Source: Brevibacterium limosum
Lineage (GTDB): Bacteria > Actinomycetota > Actinomycetes > Actinomycetales > Brevibacteriaceae
Assembly: GCF_011617705.1 (NCBI RefSeq)
Contig: NZ_CP050154.1
Coordinates: forward strand, 3,658,001-3,722,000
Length of the DNA: 64,000 nucleotides
Direction: 5' to 3'
Positions within the stretch are counted from its first letter, which is position 1. Each line of letters begins with the position of its first letter. Under the pieces are notes generated by a model that made no database searches, was not told the origin of the DNA, and worked only from the letters and a program-made list of their open reading frames with translations. Positions 1-7,108 of the stretch are shown here, in pieces. Position numbers and translations under genes: made by a program.

Positions 1-649
1 CGTTGGGGGCGAAACCGCCGAACTCGGGCATGTGGAAGTGACCGGGGTTGAAGGCCAGCAGCGCGAGTCCCACGAACACGAGGACGATGACGAGCAGCTT
101 CCACCACACGAGCACGTTGTTGAACTGGGCGAAGAACTTCACTCCGAACATGTTGATGACGCAGAAGACTGCGACCATCGCGATGCTCACGAGGATGCCC
201 GGCACCGTGAGGACGAGGACGCCTTCCTTCGACTCCATCAGCCACGGCATATAGCTCGAGGCGTACTGCACGGCCGCGAGCACCTCGATGCCGACAGTGC
301 CCGCCGCCGACAGCCACGTGATCCACCCGCTGGTGTAGCTCGCGAACGAACCGAACGCATAGTGCGGGTAGCGCACGACACCGCCGGCGACGGGGAACAT
401 GACACCGAGCTCGGAGTAGTTGAGTGCGACGAAGATGATGAGGATAGCGCCGATGGCCCAGGACAGAATCGCGGCCGGGCCGGCCATGCTCGCGGCGTCG
501 AAGGCACCGAAGAGCCATCCGGAGCCGATGATCGAACCGACGCCGGTGAAGAGCAGCCCGGTCTTGCCGATATCGCGCTTGAGTCCTTTGTCGTGGACGA
601 CTGTCACGCTCGTATGCGAGCCCGATGACAGGGAACTGTGTGAGGGCAC
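1..649 (-). CDS. APC-family amino acid permease, C-terminal part outside window
   Basis: This is an integral membrane amino-acid transporter of the APC superfamily, seen only as its first ~216 residues because the frame runs off the left edge. After a ~20-residue hydrophilic N-terminus the frame reads KRDIGKTGLLFTGVGSIIGS, the typical TM1 entry of this family with its unwound substrate-binding GSxIGSGW turn. Several more hydrophobic segments follow, including one reading VTVPGILVSIAMVAVFCVIN-like residues. The GTG start at 649 is chosen because GGAGG lies five bases upstream. The substrate cannot be told from this part. It is transcribed away from the fpr relic at 835. Confidence 0.85.
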   Translation of the reverse strand, partial: MPSHSSLSSGSHTSVTVVHDKGLKRDIGKTGLLFTGVGSIIGSGWLFGAFDAASMAGPAAILSWAIGAILIIFVALNYSELGVMFPVAGGVVRYPHYAFGSFASYTSGWITWLSAAGTVGIEVLAAVQYASSYMPWLMESKEGVLVLTVPGILVSIAMVAVFCVINMFGVKFFAQFNNVLVWWKLLVIVLVFVGLALLAFNPGHFHMPEFGGFAPN

Positions 650-834
650 CTTTGCCTCCGAGGGTTAGACGGCTGTGTTAACGCGGCTAGTTTTCTCCTG
701 TGGCTACGTGATGTCAATTACATAGCCGAGTTATCGGTCGAGATCATGGACGCAGACGACCCCGAACACAGCTTTTGAGTGTCCGGGGTCGAATGGCGGA
801 CCTTTTCGGGTCACTATGTGAGGTTTGCGGTTTT

Positions 835-954
835 TCAGCTGCCGGCGGTCGCCTCGGCGGTGAGGTGGGCACGCGTTTCGGCGCCCATGGCCTCCTGCGT
901 AGTGAGCTTCACCCGCTCACGCCTCTCGGCTTCACCGAGCGCCTTCTCCGCGGC
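835..954 (-). pseudogene. Relic copy 1 of the fpr 3' end
   Basis: Read on the minus strand, the last 39 codons and the stop match the C-terminus of the intact fpr gene at 7109: relic EKALGEAERRERVKL against EKSLGEAEGRERVKF, and RAHLTAEATAGS against RAHLTADANAGS. Similarity begins at the stop codon and ends near 954, after which the sequences are unrelated. It has no start or catalytic domain of its own, so it is a duplicated gene end. It is the most diverged of three copies and marks the left end of the accessory stretch. Confidence 0.8.
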
Positions 955-1018
955 CTGCGCCTGTGACGGAGCATGACCTCGCTCAGTATCTGGGTACAGA
1001 AGCGATCGCCCGAGGAAA

Positions 1019-1915
1019 TCATCCGAACTGCTCCATCCACAGGTTCGCAATGTCATCTCGGCGCGCGAACCAGACCTTGCCCTTGGCCTGACAGTGCTCG
1101 ATGAACTCTCGCAGGGCGTTCGTCCGTCCTGCCTGTCCGATGAGACGCGGATGGAGTCCGACCGACATCATCTTCGGAGCGCCTCGCTCTCCTTCGAGCC
1201 ACAGCTCATCGAAACCGCGGCGAGCGAACTCGAAGAAGTCGCCTGGCGCTTTCGTCCCCTGGATATCGTTGTAGGTCAACGAGTACGGAACGACGAGATG
1301 GCGCTTTCCGTGCACTTCGGTGAAGTACGGAAGGTCATCGTTGTAGGCGTCTGAATCGTAGAGGAAGCCGCCGTGCTCGACGACGAGTTCGCGGGTGTTT
1401 ATGGAGGGACCGTAGCGGCAGTACCACCCATTGGGAGCTGTCCCCCAGGTGGTCTTAAATGATTCGACAGCATCATGAATGCGCTGCGCTTCTTCCTCGC
1501 GCGTCATCCGCCAGTGCTCTTCCCAGCGGTAACCGTGGGAGACGAGGTCGTGGCCGAGCTGACGCGCGGCAGTGGCGACGTCCGGGTTCATTTCGAACGC
1601 GCGTGCGCAGGCGAAGAAGGTGGCATTGATGCCGAACTCCTCAAATAGTCTCAGCAGACGCCACACGCCCACTCGAGAACCGTATTCGTACATTGATTCG
1701 GTCGCCAGATCACGGACTTCGCGTGGGAACGGGTAGGCGACTTCCGCGATCGAGTCGTTCTCGCCGTCGCCGAGGAAGTGACTGTACTCGGATCCCTCTT
1801 CGTAGTTGACGACAAGGTTGACGGCCACATTGGCATCTCCGGGGAACTGGGGATGCGGTGGATTCTCACCGTAGCCGACGAGATCGCGGATCGGGCCATT
1901 GGATTCGGTAGCCAT
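1019..1915 (-). CDS. Polysaccharide deacetylase-fold hydrolase, PuuE allantoinase-like
   Basis: This is a cytosolic carbohydrate-esterase-4 fold protein of ~298 residues without a signal peptide. The N-terminus (RDLVGYGENPPHPQFPG, then VNLVVNYEEGSEYS) has the layout of cofactor-independent PuuE allantoinases and related cyclic amidases rather than secreted chitin deacetylases. LVSHGYRWEEHW in the middle and MMSVGLHPRLIGQ near the end carry conserved histidines. The ATG at 1915 is chosen over an upstream frame extension because AAGGAG precedes it. It starts 26 bases after the MFS stop, so the two are probably co-transcribed, which suggests uptake and hydrolysis of a nitrogenous compound. The exact substrate is not established. 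Confidence 0.8.
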   Translation of the reverse strand: MATESNGPIRDLVGYGENPPHPQFPGDANVAVNLVVNYEEGSEYSHFLGDGENDSIAEVAYPFPREVRDLATESMYEYGSRVGVWRLLRLFEEFGINATFFACARAFEMNPDVATAARQLGHDLVSHGYRWEEHWRMTREEEAQRIHDAVESFKTTWGTAPNGWYCRYGPSINTRELVVEHGGFLYDSDAYNDDLPYFTEVHGKRHLVVPYSLTYNDIQGTKAPGDFFEFARRGFDELWLEGERGAPKMMSVGLHPRLIGQAGRTNALREFIEHCQAKGKVWFARRDDIANLWMEQFG

Positions 1916-1940
1916 GATTTCTCCTTGGAGTTCGGTGTGG

Positions 1941-3353
1941 TCAGTCGGTGGGGTCGAGCTCTTCGAATGAGCGGTTATGCGTCTCCGTGACAACACGGGA
2001 GATGATGAAAATGCCGATATAGATGATGACGACGGTGCCGAAGGTCATGTACTCGTTGACGTTCTCAAACAGCGCTGACGCAGCCAGCGGGATCAGGGCT
2101 CCCCCGACGAAGCCGATGTTGACGACGACTGAGGTGCCCAGCCCGCGGATCTTTGTCGGGAAGAGTTCAGGCGACCAGGTCCAGATCGTCGTGTTGACGA
2201 CCATGACGCTGAAGTTGAACAGGAATCCGAGGAGCATGATGAGGAAGGGGCTCGTGGCGAAGAACGCGAAGAGGATGATCGTTACAGCCGCGAGGACTGA
2301 ACCGATGGCGATCATACGTTTGCGCGGGAACGAATAGGCACCGATCGAAGCGAGGATCGCGCCGAGCAATCCGCCGATGTTCTGGACCATCGTGAAGGTC
2401 AGGCTGCCGCTGATCGAGTAGCCGCGCTCGACGAGGAGCAGTGGCATGACGAGCAGGATGCTGAACTGAGCGCCCCAGGCGAGGAACGCCACGATCGACA
2501 GACCGACGGTGCGCTTGCGCTGCCCGGAGATGAATAGATCGGAGACCCGACCGCTTTCCGAGACCTCAGCGGAAGCAGCATCCACTTCCGCGGCGCTGAA
2601 GTACTCGACCGCATCGCCTGTAGTCCTCAAACGCATCTTGCCCTGCTCGAGTCGCGTCAGCGATGCGTTGAGGTCTGGCGTCCGGTGCTTTTCCAGCAGA
2701 AACCGTGGCGTCTCGGGGAGATAGCGGCGGAAGAAGAAAACGAGCACTGCGGGTATGCCAAGCAGGCCGAATGCCCATCGCCACGCTTCATCTCCAGCTG
2801 AGATCATCGCGGCAAACGGTCCCAGAACGAAAATTGTGTAGGCGAACGCGATGAACATGCCGACGCCAGCGGAGATCGTGTTGAACAGAGAGACGAACAG
2901 TCCGCGAATGCGGGTGGGCGTCAGCTCTGATAAGTAGGTCAGTCCGACGGCGATCTCACCGCCGACGCCGATCCCTGTGATGATGCGGGCGACGGTGAGC
3001 ATTTCGTAGTTCATCGAGAAAGCTGCGACGACTGATCCGAAAGAGTAGATGCCGACGCTGACGGCGAGAACCGCACGGCGGCCCACTCGGTCAGCGAGGT
3101 ATCCCCCAGTGACTCCGCCGACGGCGATCGCCAGCAGGGTCGCGGTCGACAGCAGGGCGATGTCTTGGGCCGACGCGCCGAATGCTTCCTGCAGTGAGGG
3201 GCCAAGTGAGGCAAGGATGAGCTGTTCCATGACTTCGAAGAGTCCGCCGGTTACGACCAGCAGCAGCGCGAGGTAATGGACTTTCGTCAGTTTGATTCCA
3301 TCGACTATGTCGCCTAATCGACTATGATTCTTATCGTGGTATGTCGTGTTCAT
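1941..3353 (-). CDS. MFS transporter, sugar-porter/metabolite:H+ symporter type
   Basis: A 470-residue, 12-helix major facilitator protein. The cytoplasmic loop motifs are clear: GGYLADRVGRR after TM2, and RIITGIGVGGEIAVGLTYLSE in TM4, typical of the sugar-porter and MHS branch. A ~60-residue hydrophilic central loop precedes TM7. PELFPTKIRGLGTS near TM10 is the second conserved loop. The ATG at 3353 has a GGAG box upstream. It probably imports the substrate used by the downstream PuuE-like hydrolase and is presumably controlled by the GntR protein at 3991. Its leader contains two stem-loops. Confidence 0.85.
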   Translation of the reverse strand: MNTTYHDKNHSRLGDIVDGIKLTKVHYLALLLVVTGGLFEVMEQLILASLGPSLQEAFGASAQDIALLSTATLLAIAVGGVTGGYLADRVGRRAVLAVSVGIYSFGSVVAAFSMNYEMLTVARIITGIGVGGEIAVGLTYLSELTPTRIRGLFVSLFNTISAGVGMFIAFAYTIFVLGPFAAMISAGDEAWRWAFGLLGIPAVLVFFFRRYLPETPRFLLEKHRTPDLNASLTRLEQGKMRLRTTGDAVEYFSAAEVDAASAEVSESGRVSDLFISGQRKRTVGLSIVAFLAWGAQFSILLVMPLLLVERGYSISGSLTFTMVQNIGGLLGAILASIGAYSFPRKRMIAIGSVLAAVTIILFAFFATSPFLIMLLGFLFNFSVMVVNTTIWTWSPELFPTKIRGLGTSVVVNIGFVGGALIPLAASALFENVNEYMTFGTVVIIYIGIFIISRVVTETHNRSFEELDPTD

Positions 3354-3394
3354 GAGAACTCCATCGTTCGATTCAGTTGAAAGCGATATATCCT

Positions 3395-3449
3395 CCCCGG
3401 CGGTAACCGGGGTTCCCCGAATAGCGAACTGGCAGGTTCGCTGTTCGGG
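3395..3449 (-). promoter_or_regulatory. Tandem stem-loops in the leader of the MFS gene
   Basis: Two consecutive inverted repeats lie between the cupin stop and the MFS start. One has 14-base arms at 3416-3429 and 3436-3449 with one G-T pair and a 6-base loop. The other has 6-base arms at 3395-3400 and 3407-3412. Neither is followed by a T-run on the minus strand, so they may be an attenuator, a processing site or a weak terminator. No known riboswitch class was recognised. Confidence 0.5.
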
Positions 3450-3563
3450 ACCGGTACTTTCTTTCGATGTCCCGGCAGTCTGGGAATTCTGACGACCACT
3501 GGCGCAGTGGTCATCAATCGTTGCGATCTCGTGCGGATCCCCCGCACTGATCAGGTATGGTGC

Positions 3564-3580
3564 TTCTCCGCGGAGGAGAA
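3564..3580 (-). terminator. Short hairpin just after the cupin gene
   Basis: TTCTCC at 3564-3569 pairs with GGAGAA at 3575-3580, with a palindromic centre, five bases beyond the cupin stop on the minus strand. There is no U-tract, as is usual for hairpins at actinobacterial gene ends, so termination is only likely. Confidence 0.35.
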
Positions 3581-3584
3581 TACT

Positions 3585-3962
3585 TCAGTGTGGTGTGGTG
3601 CTGTCTGCTGGTCTGTTGGGGGCGGGAAAGCTGAAGACCGAGACGAGCACCGTCTCCCCCGTGTTCCGCAGCGCATGTTTAAGGTTTGCCGGGATGTAGA
3701 TCGCGTCGCCTTTGGAGAACTCGACAGTCCCCTCTGACGTGATCAGTTCACCTCGGCCTTCAGCTACGAACATGACTTCTGCCGTGCTGTGAGCGAGTTC
3801 GGCCGTGGCTGGCTCACCTGGCTGCACTGCCGCAACGCCCAGGCATTGGTTGATGTCGGGAACGTTGGTGTCGCTGAGCAGCATCGCAGATTCGCTGACC
3901 TGCCCCGAGGCCGGGTCGAGTCTGACAGAAGTCCTGATGGGCTGGTATTGCTGGTTCGTCAT
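3585..3962 (-). CDS. Small cupin-domain protein
   Basis: A 125-residue single-domain cupin. The beta-barrel motifs are visible as HSTAEVMFVAEGRGEL (residues ~58-73) and GDAIYIPANLKHALRNTG (~83-101), the second ending in the usual PxxxxH pattern. Such small cupins are often metal-dependent isomerases, decarboxylases or ligand sensors in catabolic operons; the function here is unknown. The gene lies 28 bases downstream of the GntR regulator and upstream of the transporter and PuuE-like hydrolase, so a role in the same pathway is likely. The start at 3962 has an AGGAGG box. Confidence 0.8.
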   Translation of the reverse strand: MTNQQYQPIRTSVRLDPASGQVSESAMLLSDTNVPDINQCLGVAAVQPGEPATAELAHSTAEVMFVAEGRGELITSEGTVEFSKGDAIYIPANLKHALRNTGETVLVSVFSFPAPNRPADSTTPH

Positions 3963-3990
3963 CGAACCTCCTCTTGTATTGTGAAATCGA

Positions 3991-4704
3991 TCAGGAGTGA
4001 GGCAGGATACGTAACTTGTTCCTGCTCAGGTGGGTTTTCATGGTCGCGTGGGCAAGATCGACATCTCCAGCAGCAACCGTGTCGAGTACCTGCTGATGTT
4101 CCTCGTAGAGCCGGTGTCGATGATCGACATCTTGAAGTGAGAGCTGGTTGATCAGCGCCCAGAGAGGCTGATTGTCGATGGAGATGACTTCGTAGGCGAG
4201 CTCTCCCAGCAGCTGGTTGTCGAGAGCAGCGGCGAGTTCGAGATGAAACCGGAGCGCGAGTTGAGTGAACTCCGGTACGCTCTCGGCGACCTGGAGGAGC
4301 GCTCCGGCGTTTTCGTGAACCTTTCGTGCCTCGTCGAGGGCGGCATGACTGCTCGCGAGTCCTCCGGCGATGCTCGGCTCGATCACTAATCGCGTATCGA
4401 TGACATGTTCCGGGCGTGCACCGTACTGGAACTGTTCGGATGATTGCAGGCGCTCGACTCTCGTCGAGATGTAGGTGCCGTCCCCGTGACGGACATCGAT
4501 GACCCCGATCATGTCGAGGGCGAAGATTGCCTCGCGAACAGTGCTCCGGGAGGCGTTATAGCGTTCGGCAAGGTCCCGATCCGATGGCAGCTTCTTTTCC
4601 GTCCGGCCGTCTTCGGCCTGAATCTCTCGCAGAAGATCCTGCGCGATCGGAATGTATCGCCGCTTCGGCTGCGCCGCCTTAGGCGAGTGGTCCGATGACT
4701 TCAT
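3991..4704 (-). CDS. GntR-family regulator, FadR/FCD type
   Basis: A transcriptional regulator of ~237 residues. The winged helix-turn-helix is near residues 15-80 (KKLPSDRDLAERYNASRSTV, then GDGTYIS). An all-helical FCD ligand domain follows, with histidines near 150, 195 and 220 that usually hold a metal. The first gene of its cluster, it probably represses the cupin, MFS and hydrolase genes and responds to their substrate. The ATG at 4704 is chosen, but a TTG two codons upstream at 4710 is possible because neither has a strong ribosome-binding site. A FadR-type half-palindrome sits immediately upstream. Confidence 0.85.
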   Translation of the reverse strand: MKSSDHSPKAAQPKRRYIPIAQDLLREIQAEDGRTEKKLPSDRDLAERYNASRSTVREAIFALDMIGVIDVRHGDGTYISTRVERLQSSEQFQYGARPEHVIDTRLVIEPSIAGGLASSHAALDEARKVHENAGALLQVAESVPEFTQLALRFHLELAAALDNQLLGELAYEVISIDNQPLWALINQLSLQDVDHRHRLYEEHQQVLDTVAAGDVDLAHATMKTHLSRNKLRILPHS

Positions 4705-4710
4705 GCTCAA

Positions 4711-4721
4711 AGGTTAGACCA
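4711..4721. promoter_or_regulatory. Candidate GntR/FadR operator
   Basis: AGGTTAGACCA is a near-perfect palindrome (GGT-TAG-ACC) that fits the FadR-subfamily pattern NNGTNNNACNN. It lies directly before the start codon of the GntR gene, where autoregulation would act. This is inference from the motif. Confidence 0.4.
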
Positions 4722-4864
4722 GTTGCTTACTCGCCGTCAACGGCGGGCACCGAACTAGGTGACCACCTCTTCCAAAGCCCGCCCTATCTCGAGGCGATAG
4801 TCGCAGAAGGTTATGATCGGGGACGGCCAACGCCTTTGTCGTCGTCCCCGAACCAACAGCCGCG

Positions 4865-4966
4865 TCAGCTCCCGGCACCCGCCTCCGCGGTCAGGTGAGC
4901 ACGCGCCTCGGCGAGCATGGACTCGCGGGTCGCGAGCTTCACGCACTCACGTCCCTCAGCCCCTAA
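4865..4966 (-). pseudogene. Relic copy 2 of the fpr 3' end
   Basis: On the minus strand this reads GREC-VKLATRES-MLAEARAHLTAEAGAGS and a stop, against GRER-VKFATREA-MLAEARAHLTADANAGS in intact fpr. About nine in ten bases agree over ~93 bases, so this copy is younger than the one at 835. Homology begins exactly at the stop codon and ends in the octamer array at 4959. It lies between the GntR cluster and the AlbA_2 gene. Confidence 0.85.
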
Positions 4967-5022
4967 GCCCCTAAGCCCCTAAGCCCCTAAGCCCCTAAGC
5001 CCCTAAGCCCCTAAGCCCCTAA
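4959..5022. repeat. Eight perfect tandem copies of GCCCCTAA
   Basis: The octamer GCCCCTAA is repeated eight times without error over 64 bases and then breaks down at GCCAAGCT. The first unit grows out of the last codons of the fpr relic. Perfect short repeats of this kind change copy number by replication slippage. Confidence 0.95.
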
Positions 5023-5165
5023 GCCAAGCTACTAGGACGACCAGGCGTGCAACTTTGCATATTTGAAGTGATAGTCAGAAGGTCTTGCGCTTGAGCAGAC
5101 GGCACCGGAAAACTTGCGGTTACTACCGGTCAGACGATTACTCGTGCAACCGATCAGCGAAGTCA

Positions 5166-5217
5166 AAACTTATACTTATACTTATACTTGCAAACCTACA
5201 ATCACAAGTATAAGTTT
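5166..5217. promoter_or_regulatory. Promoter/operator region of the first AlbA_2 gene
   Basis: ACTTAT is repeated in tandem from 5168 and the block ends in TACTTG. The inverted sequence CAAGTATAAGTTT lies at 5205-5217, five bases before the ATG. The arms and the repeated TATACT boxes overlap, so a regulator bound here would block a promoter. Autoregulation by the AlbA_2 protein is a reasonable inference. AT content is much higher than around it. Confidence 0.55.
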
Positions 5218-5222
5218 GAAAC

Positions 5223-7016
5223 ATGGAATTGACTGTTGACAATCTCGATGCCGTCCTAGCCGACATGAGAAAACATCGGGGCGACACGATTGATGTCGAA
5301 GTCAAACGTGCATCTGGAGGGCTGCCTCAAAGCATCGGGACGACGATCAGCGCATTTGCGAATATGCCCGACGGCGGCCTGATCGTGCTGGGGGTCAATG
5401 AAGCCGAGGGATTCTCCATCAACGGTGTCACCGACCCTGCTGGGCTTGAGGCCGCTGTAGTCTCTGTAGCTCGGAACTTTGTGGAACCGCCTCCTTATAT
5501 CGAGGCAGCAACAATCGACTATGAAGGGCTCTCCGTAGTTCTTACCCGAGTCGAGGGACTCCCGCCACGAGAGAAGCCGTCACGATACAAAGGAAAGGCA
5601 TACTTACGACAGGCGGACGGCGACTATGTCATGAGTTCGGCCGATCTGCACATGTTGGAAGTCGCTAAACTCAACGACACGGAAAGAATCAACGGCGACA
5701 CACAACAAGTGCCGGGCACAACACTTCAAGACCTGGATCAGGAATTGGTGTCGGCATTCCTCAGACAGATCCGATCCCAATCATCGAGGCTGCGCGACCA
5801 AGACGATCAAACCGTGCTGCGACAGCTTGGAGTCATCACACCAGACGAATCCCTCACCGTGGCAGGCATCTATGCTCTGGGAAACTTTCCGCAAGGACTC
5901 CTGCCTGCACTCCAAGTGACGGCAGCTGTTCAACTCCCCCGAGACGGTGGAAGCGCCCGAACTCAAAACCTCAGGCATTTCGACGGCCCCTTGCCGGTAC
6001 TGCTGGACGAACTCATGGACTGGGTGACAGCAAACCTGACCACGCGCCAGCAGTATCAACCGAACGGCCATCTCCGTAACACTCTGGAAATTCCCCCAAG
6101 AGCCGTCAGAGAAGCTCTCGTTAATGCGCTTGTCCACCGCGATCTGAGTCCGGACACCCTTGGTCTCGGCAAGTCGGTCCAAGTGAGAATCAATAACCGA
6201 GTTCTGACCATCACAAATCCAGGCGGTTTGCGAGGACTGACACTGTCTCAGATCACGAGCAATTCACCCGCACAGGCGGCGGTCAATCAACGACTCTATG
6301 GCATCGCGAAGTATCTTCGCACCAGTGACGGAGAAAACGTCATCGAGGGCGAAGGAGGCGGCGTTAAGGAAATTCTGCGTGCGACGGTGGAATCCGATCT
6401 GCATCGTCCTCAGCTGGTCGACACCGGAGTCCAATTCACGGCGAATCTTTGGCGTGGGTCAGCATTTTCGCCCGAGGACTCTGCCTGGCTGGCAAGAAAC
6501 TCGAGTGGACATGAACTCACGCATCTGCAGAAACAAGTGTTGCTGAAGGCTCGAGACGGAGAACATTGGGACATCAACACTCTGCGCCAAGAGTTCTCGC
6601 CGCTGTCATCAGTTGAAGCAGAAGATCAGCTCAGCGACCTCGTACGTTGGGGGCTTGTCGAAACCAGCTTCGAACAGAGCAACTCTATTGACTTCACCAA
6701 CGAAAACGTGCCTGAAGTTTCGAAATTACCGCACGAAAGAGCCCCCAGCAGCAGTCTGTCGCCCAATGTCTCCCAAGCCCTGCCGGTGAAACAGCCTATC
6801 GCTGACTCGTCCGACAAGGAGCGAAAACTGTCGAAGAATGCCCCTCAAGTGTTGGCAGCAATTGAGCGGGGTAACGCAACCATTCCCCAGATCGCGGCGG
6901 CCGTCGGCTTGAACCACAATCAGGTGAGGTACGCCCTGAAGAGCCTCGAGGCACATCGTCGAGTCTTCATGGACGGCGGCCAGGGCAGAAGGGATACCCG
7001 GTACACGCTGCTCTAA
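5223..7016 (+). CDS. AlbA_2 (Schlafen-like) putative ATP-binding regulator
   Basis: A 597-residue protein of the family often annotated as ATP-binding or RecG-like regulator. Residues ~10-150 form an AlbA_2/Schlafen domain, with VEVKRA and a following AFANMPDGGLIVLGVNE strand-loop. Residues ~290-395 contain a degenerate GHKL-like ATPase segment (PPRAVREALVNALVHRD, then NPGGL). A serine-rich linker near 510-540 leads to a C-terminal winged helix (TIPQIAAAVGLNHNQVRYAL). It stands alone, with lower GC than its neighbours, between two fpr 3' ends, so it was probably acquired. It may be a regulator or a defence-related protein; substrate and targets are unknown. Confidence 0.75.
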   Translation: MELTVDNLDAVLADMRKHRGDTIDVEVKRASGGLPQSIGTTISAFANMPDGGLIVLGVNEAEGFSINGVTDPAGLEAAVVSVARNFVEPPPYIEAATIDYEGLSVVLTRVEGLPPREKPSRYKGKAYLRQADGDYVMSSADLHMLEVAKLNDTERINGDTQQVPGTTLQDLDQELVSAFLRQIRSQSSRLRDQDDQTVLRQLGVITPDESLTVAGIYALGNFPQGLLPALQVTAAVQLPRDGGSARTQNLRHFDGPLPVLLDELMDWVTANLTTRQQYQPNGHLRNTLEIPPRAVREALVNALVHRDLSPDTLGLGKSVQVRINNRVLTITNPGGLRGLTLSQITSNSPAQAAVNQRLYGIAKYLRTSDGENVIEGEGGGVKEILRATVESDLHRPQLVDTGVQFTANLWRGSAFSPEDSAWLARNSSGHELTHLQKQVLLKARDGEHWDINTLRQEFSPLSSVEAEDQLSDLVRWGLVETSFEQSNSIDFTNENVPEVSKLPHERAPSSSLSPNVSQALPVKQPIADSSDKERKLSKNAPQVLAAIERGNATIPQIAAAVGLNHNQVRYALKSLEAHRRVFMDGGQGRRDTRYTLL

Positions 7017-7108
7017 AGCCCAACGATGGAGAGCGGTGGTAGGCAATTCAGTCGGAGTCTATCCAATGATGGAAAATCCGATCGGACCGCTCGCCAATTC
7101 CACGTCCC

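Noticed and set aside
32-628. 198-codon plus-strand open frame at the left edge
   Set aside because: It is antisense to the permease, His/Asp/Glu-rich as shadows of high-GC genes usually are, and has no family similarity.
4959-5022. Octamer array as a CRISPR
   Set aside because: The units are 8 bases, directly joined, with no spacers and no cas genes.
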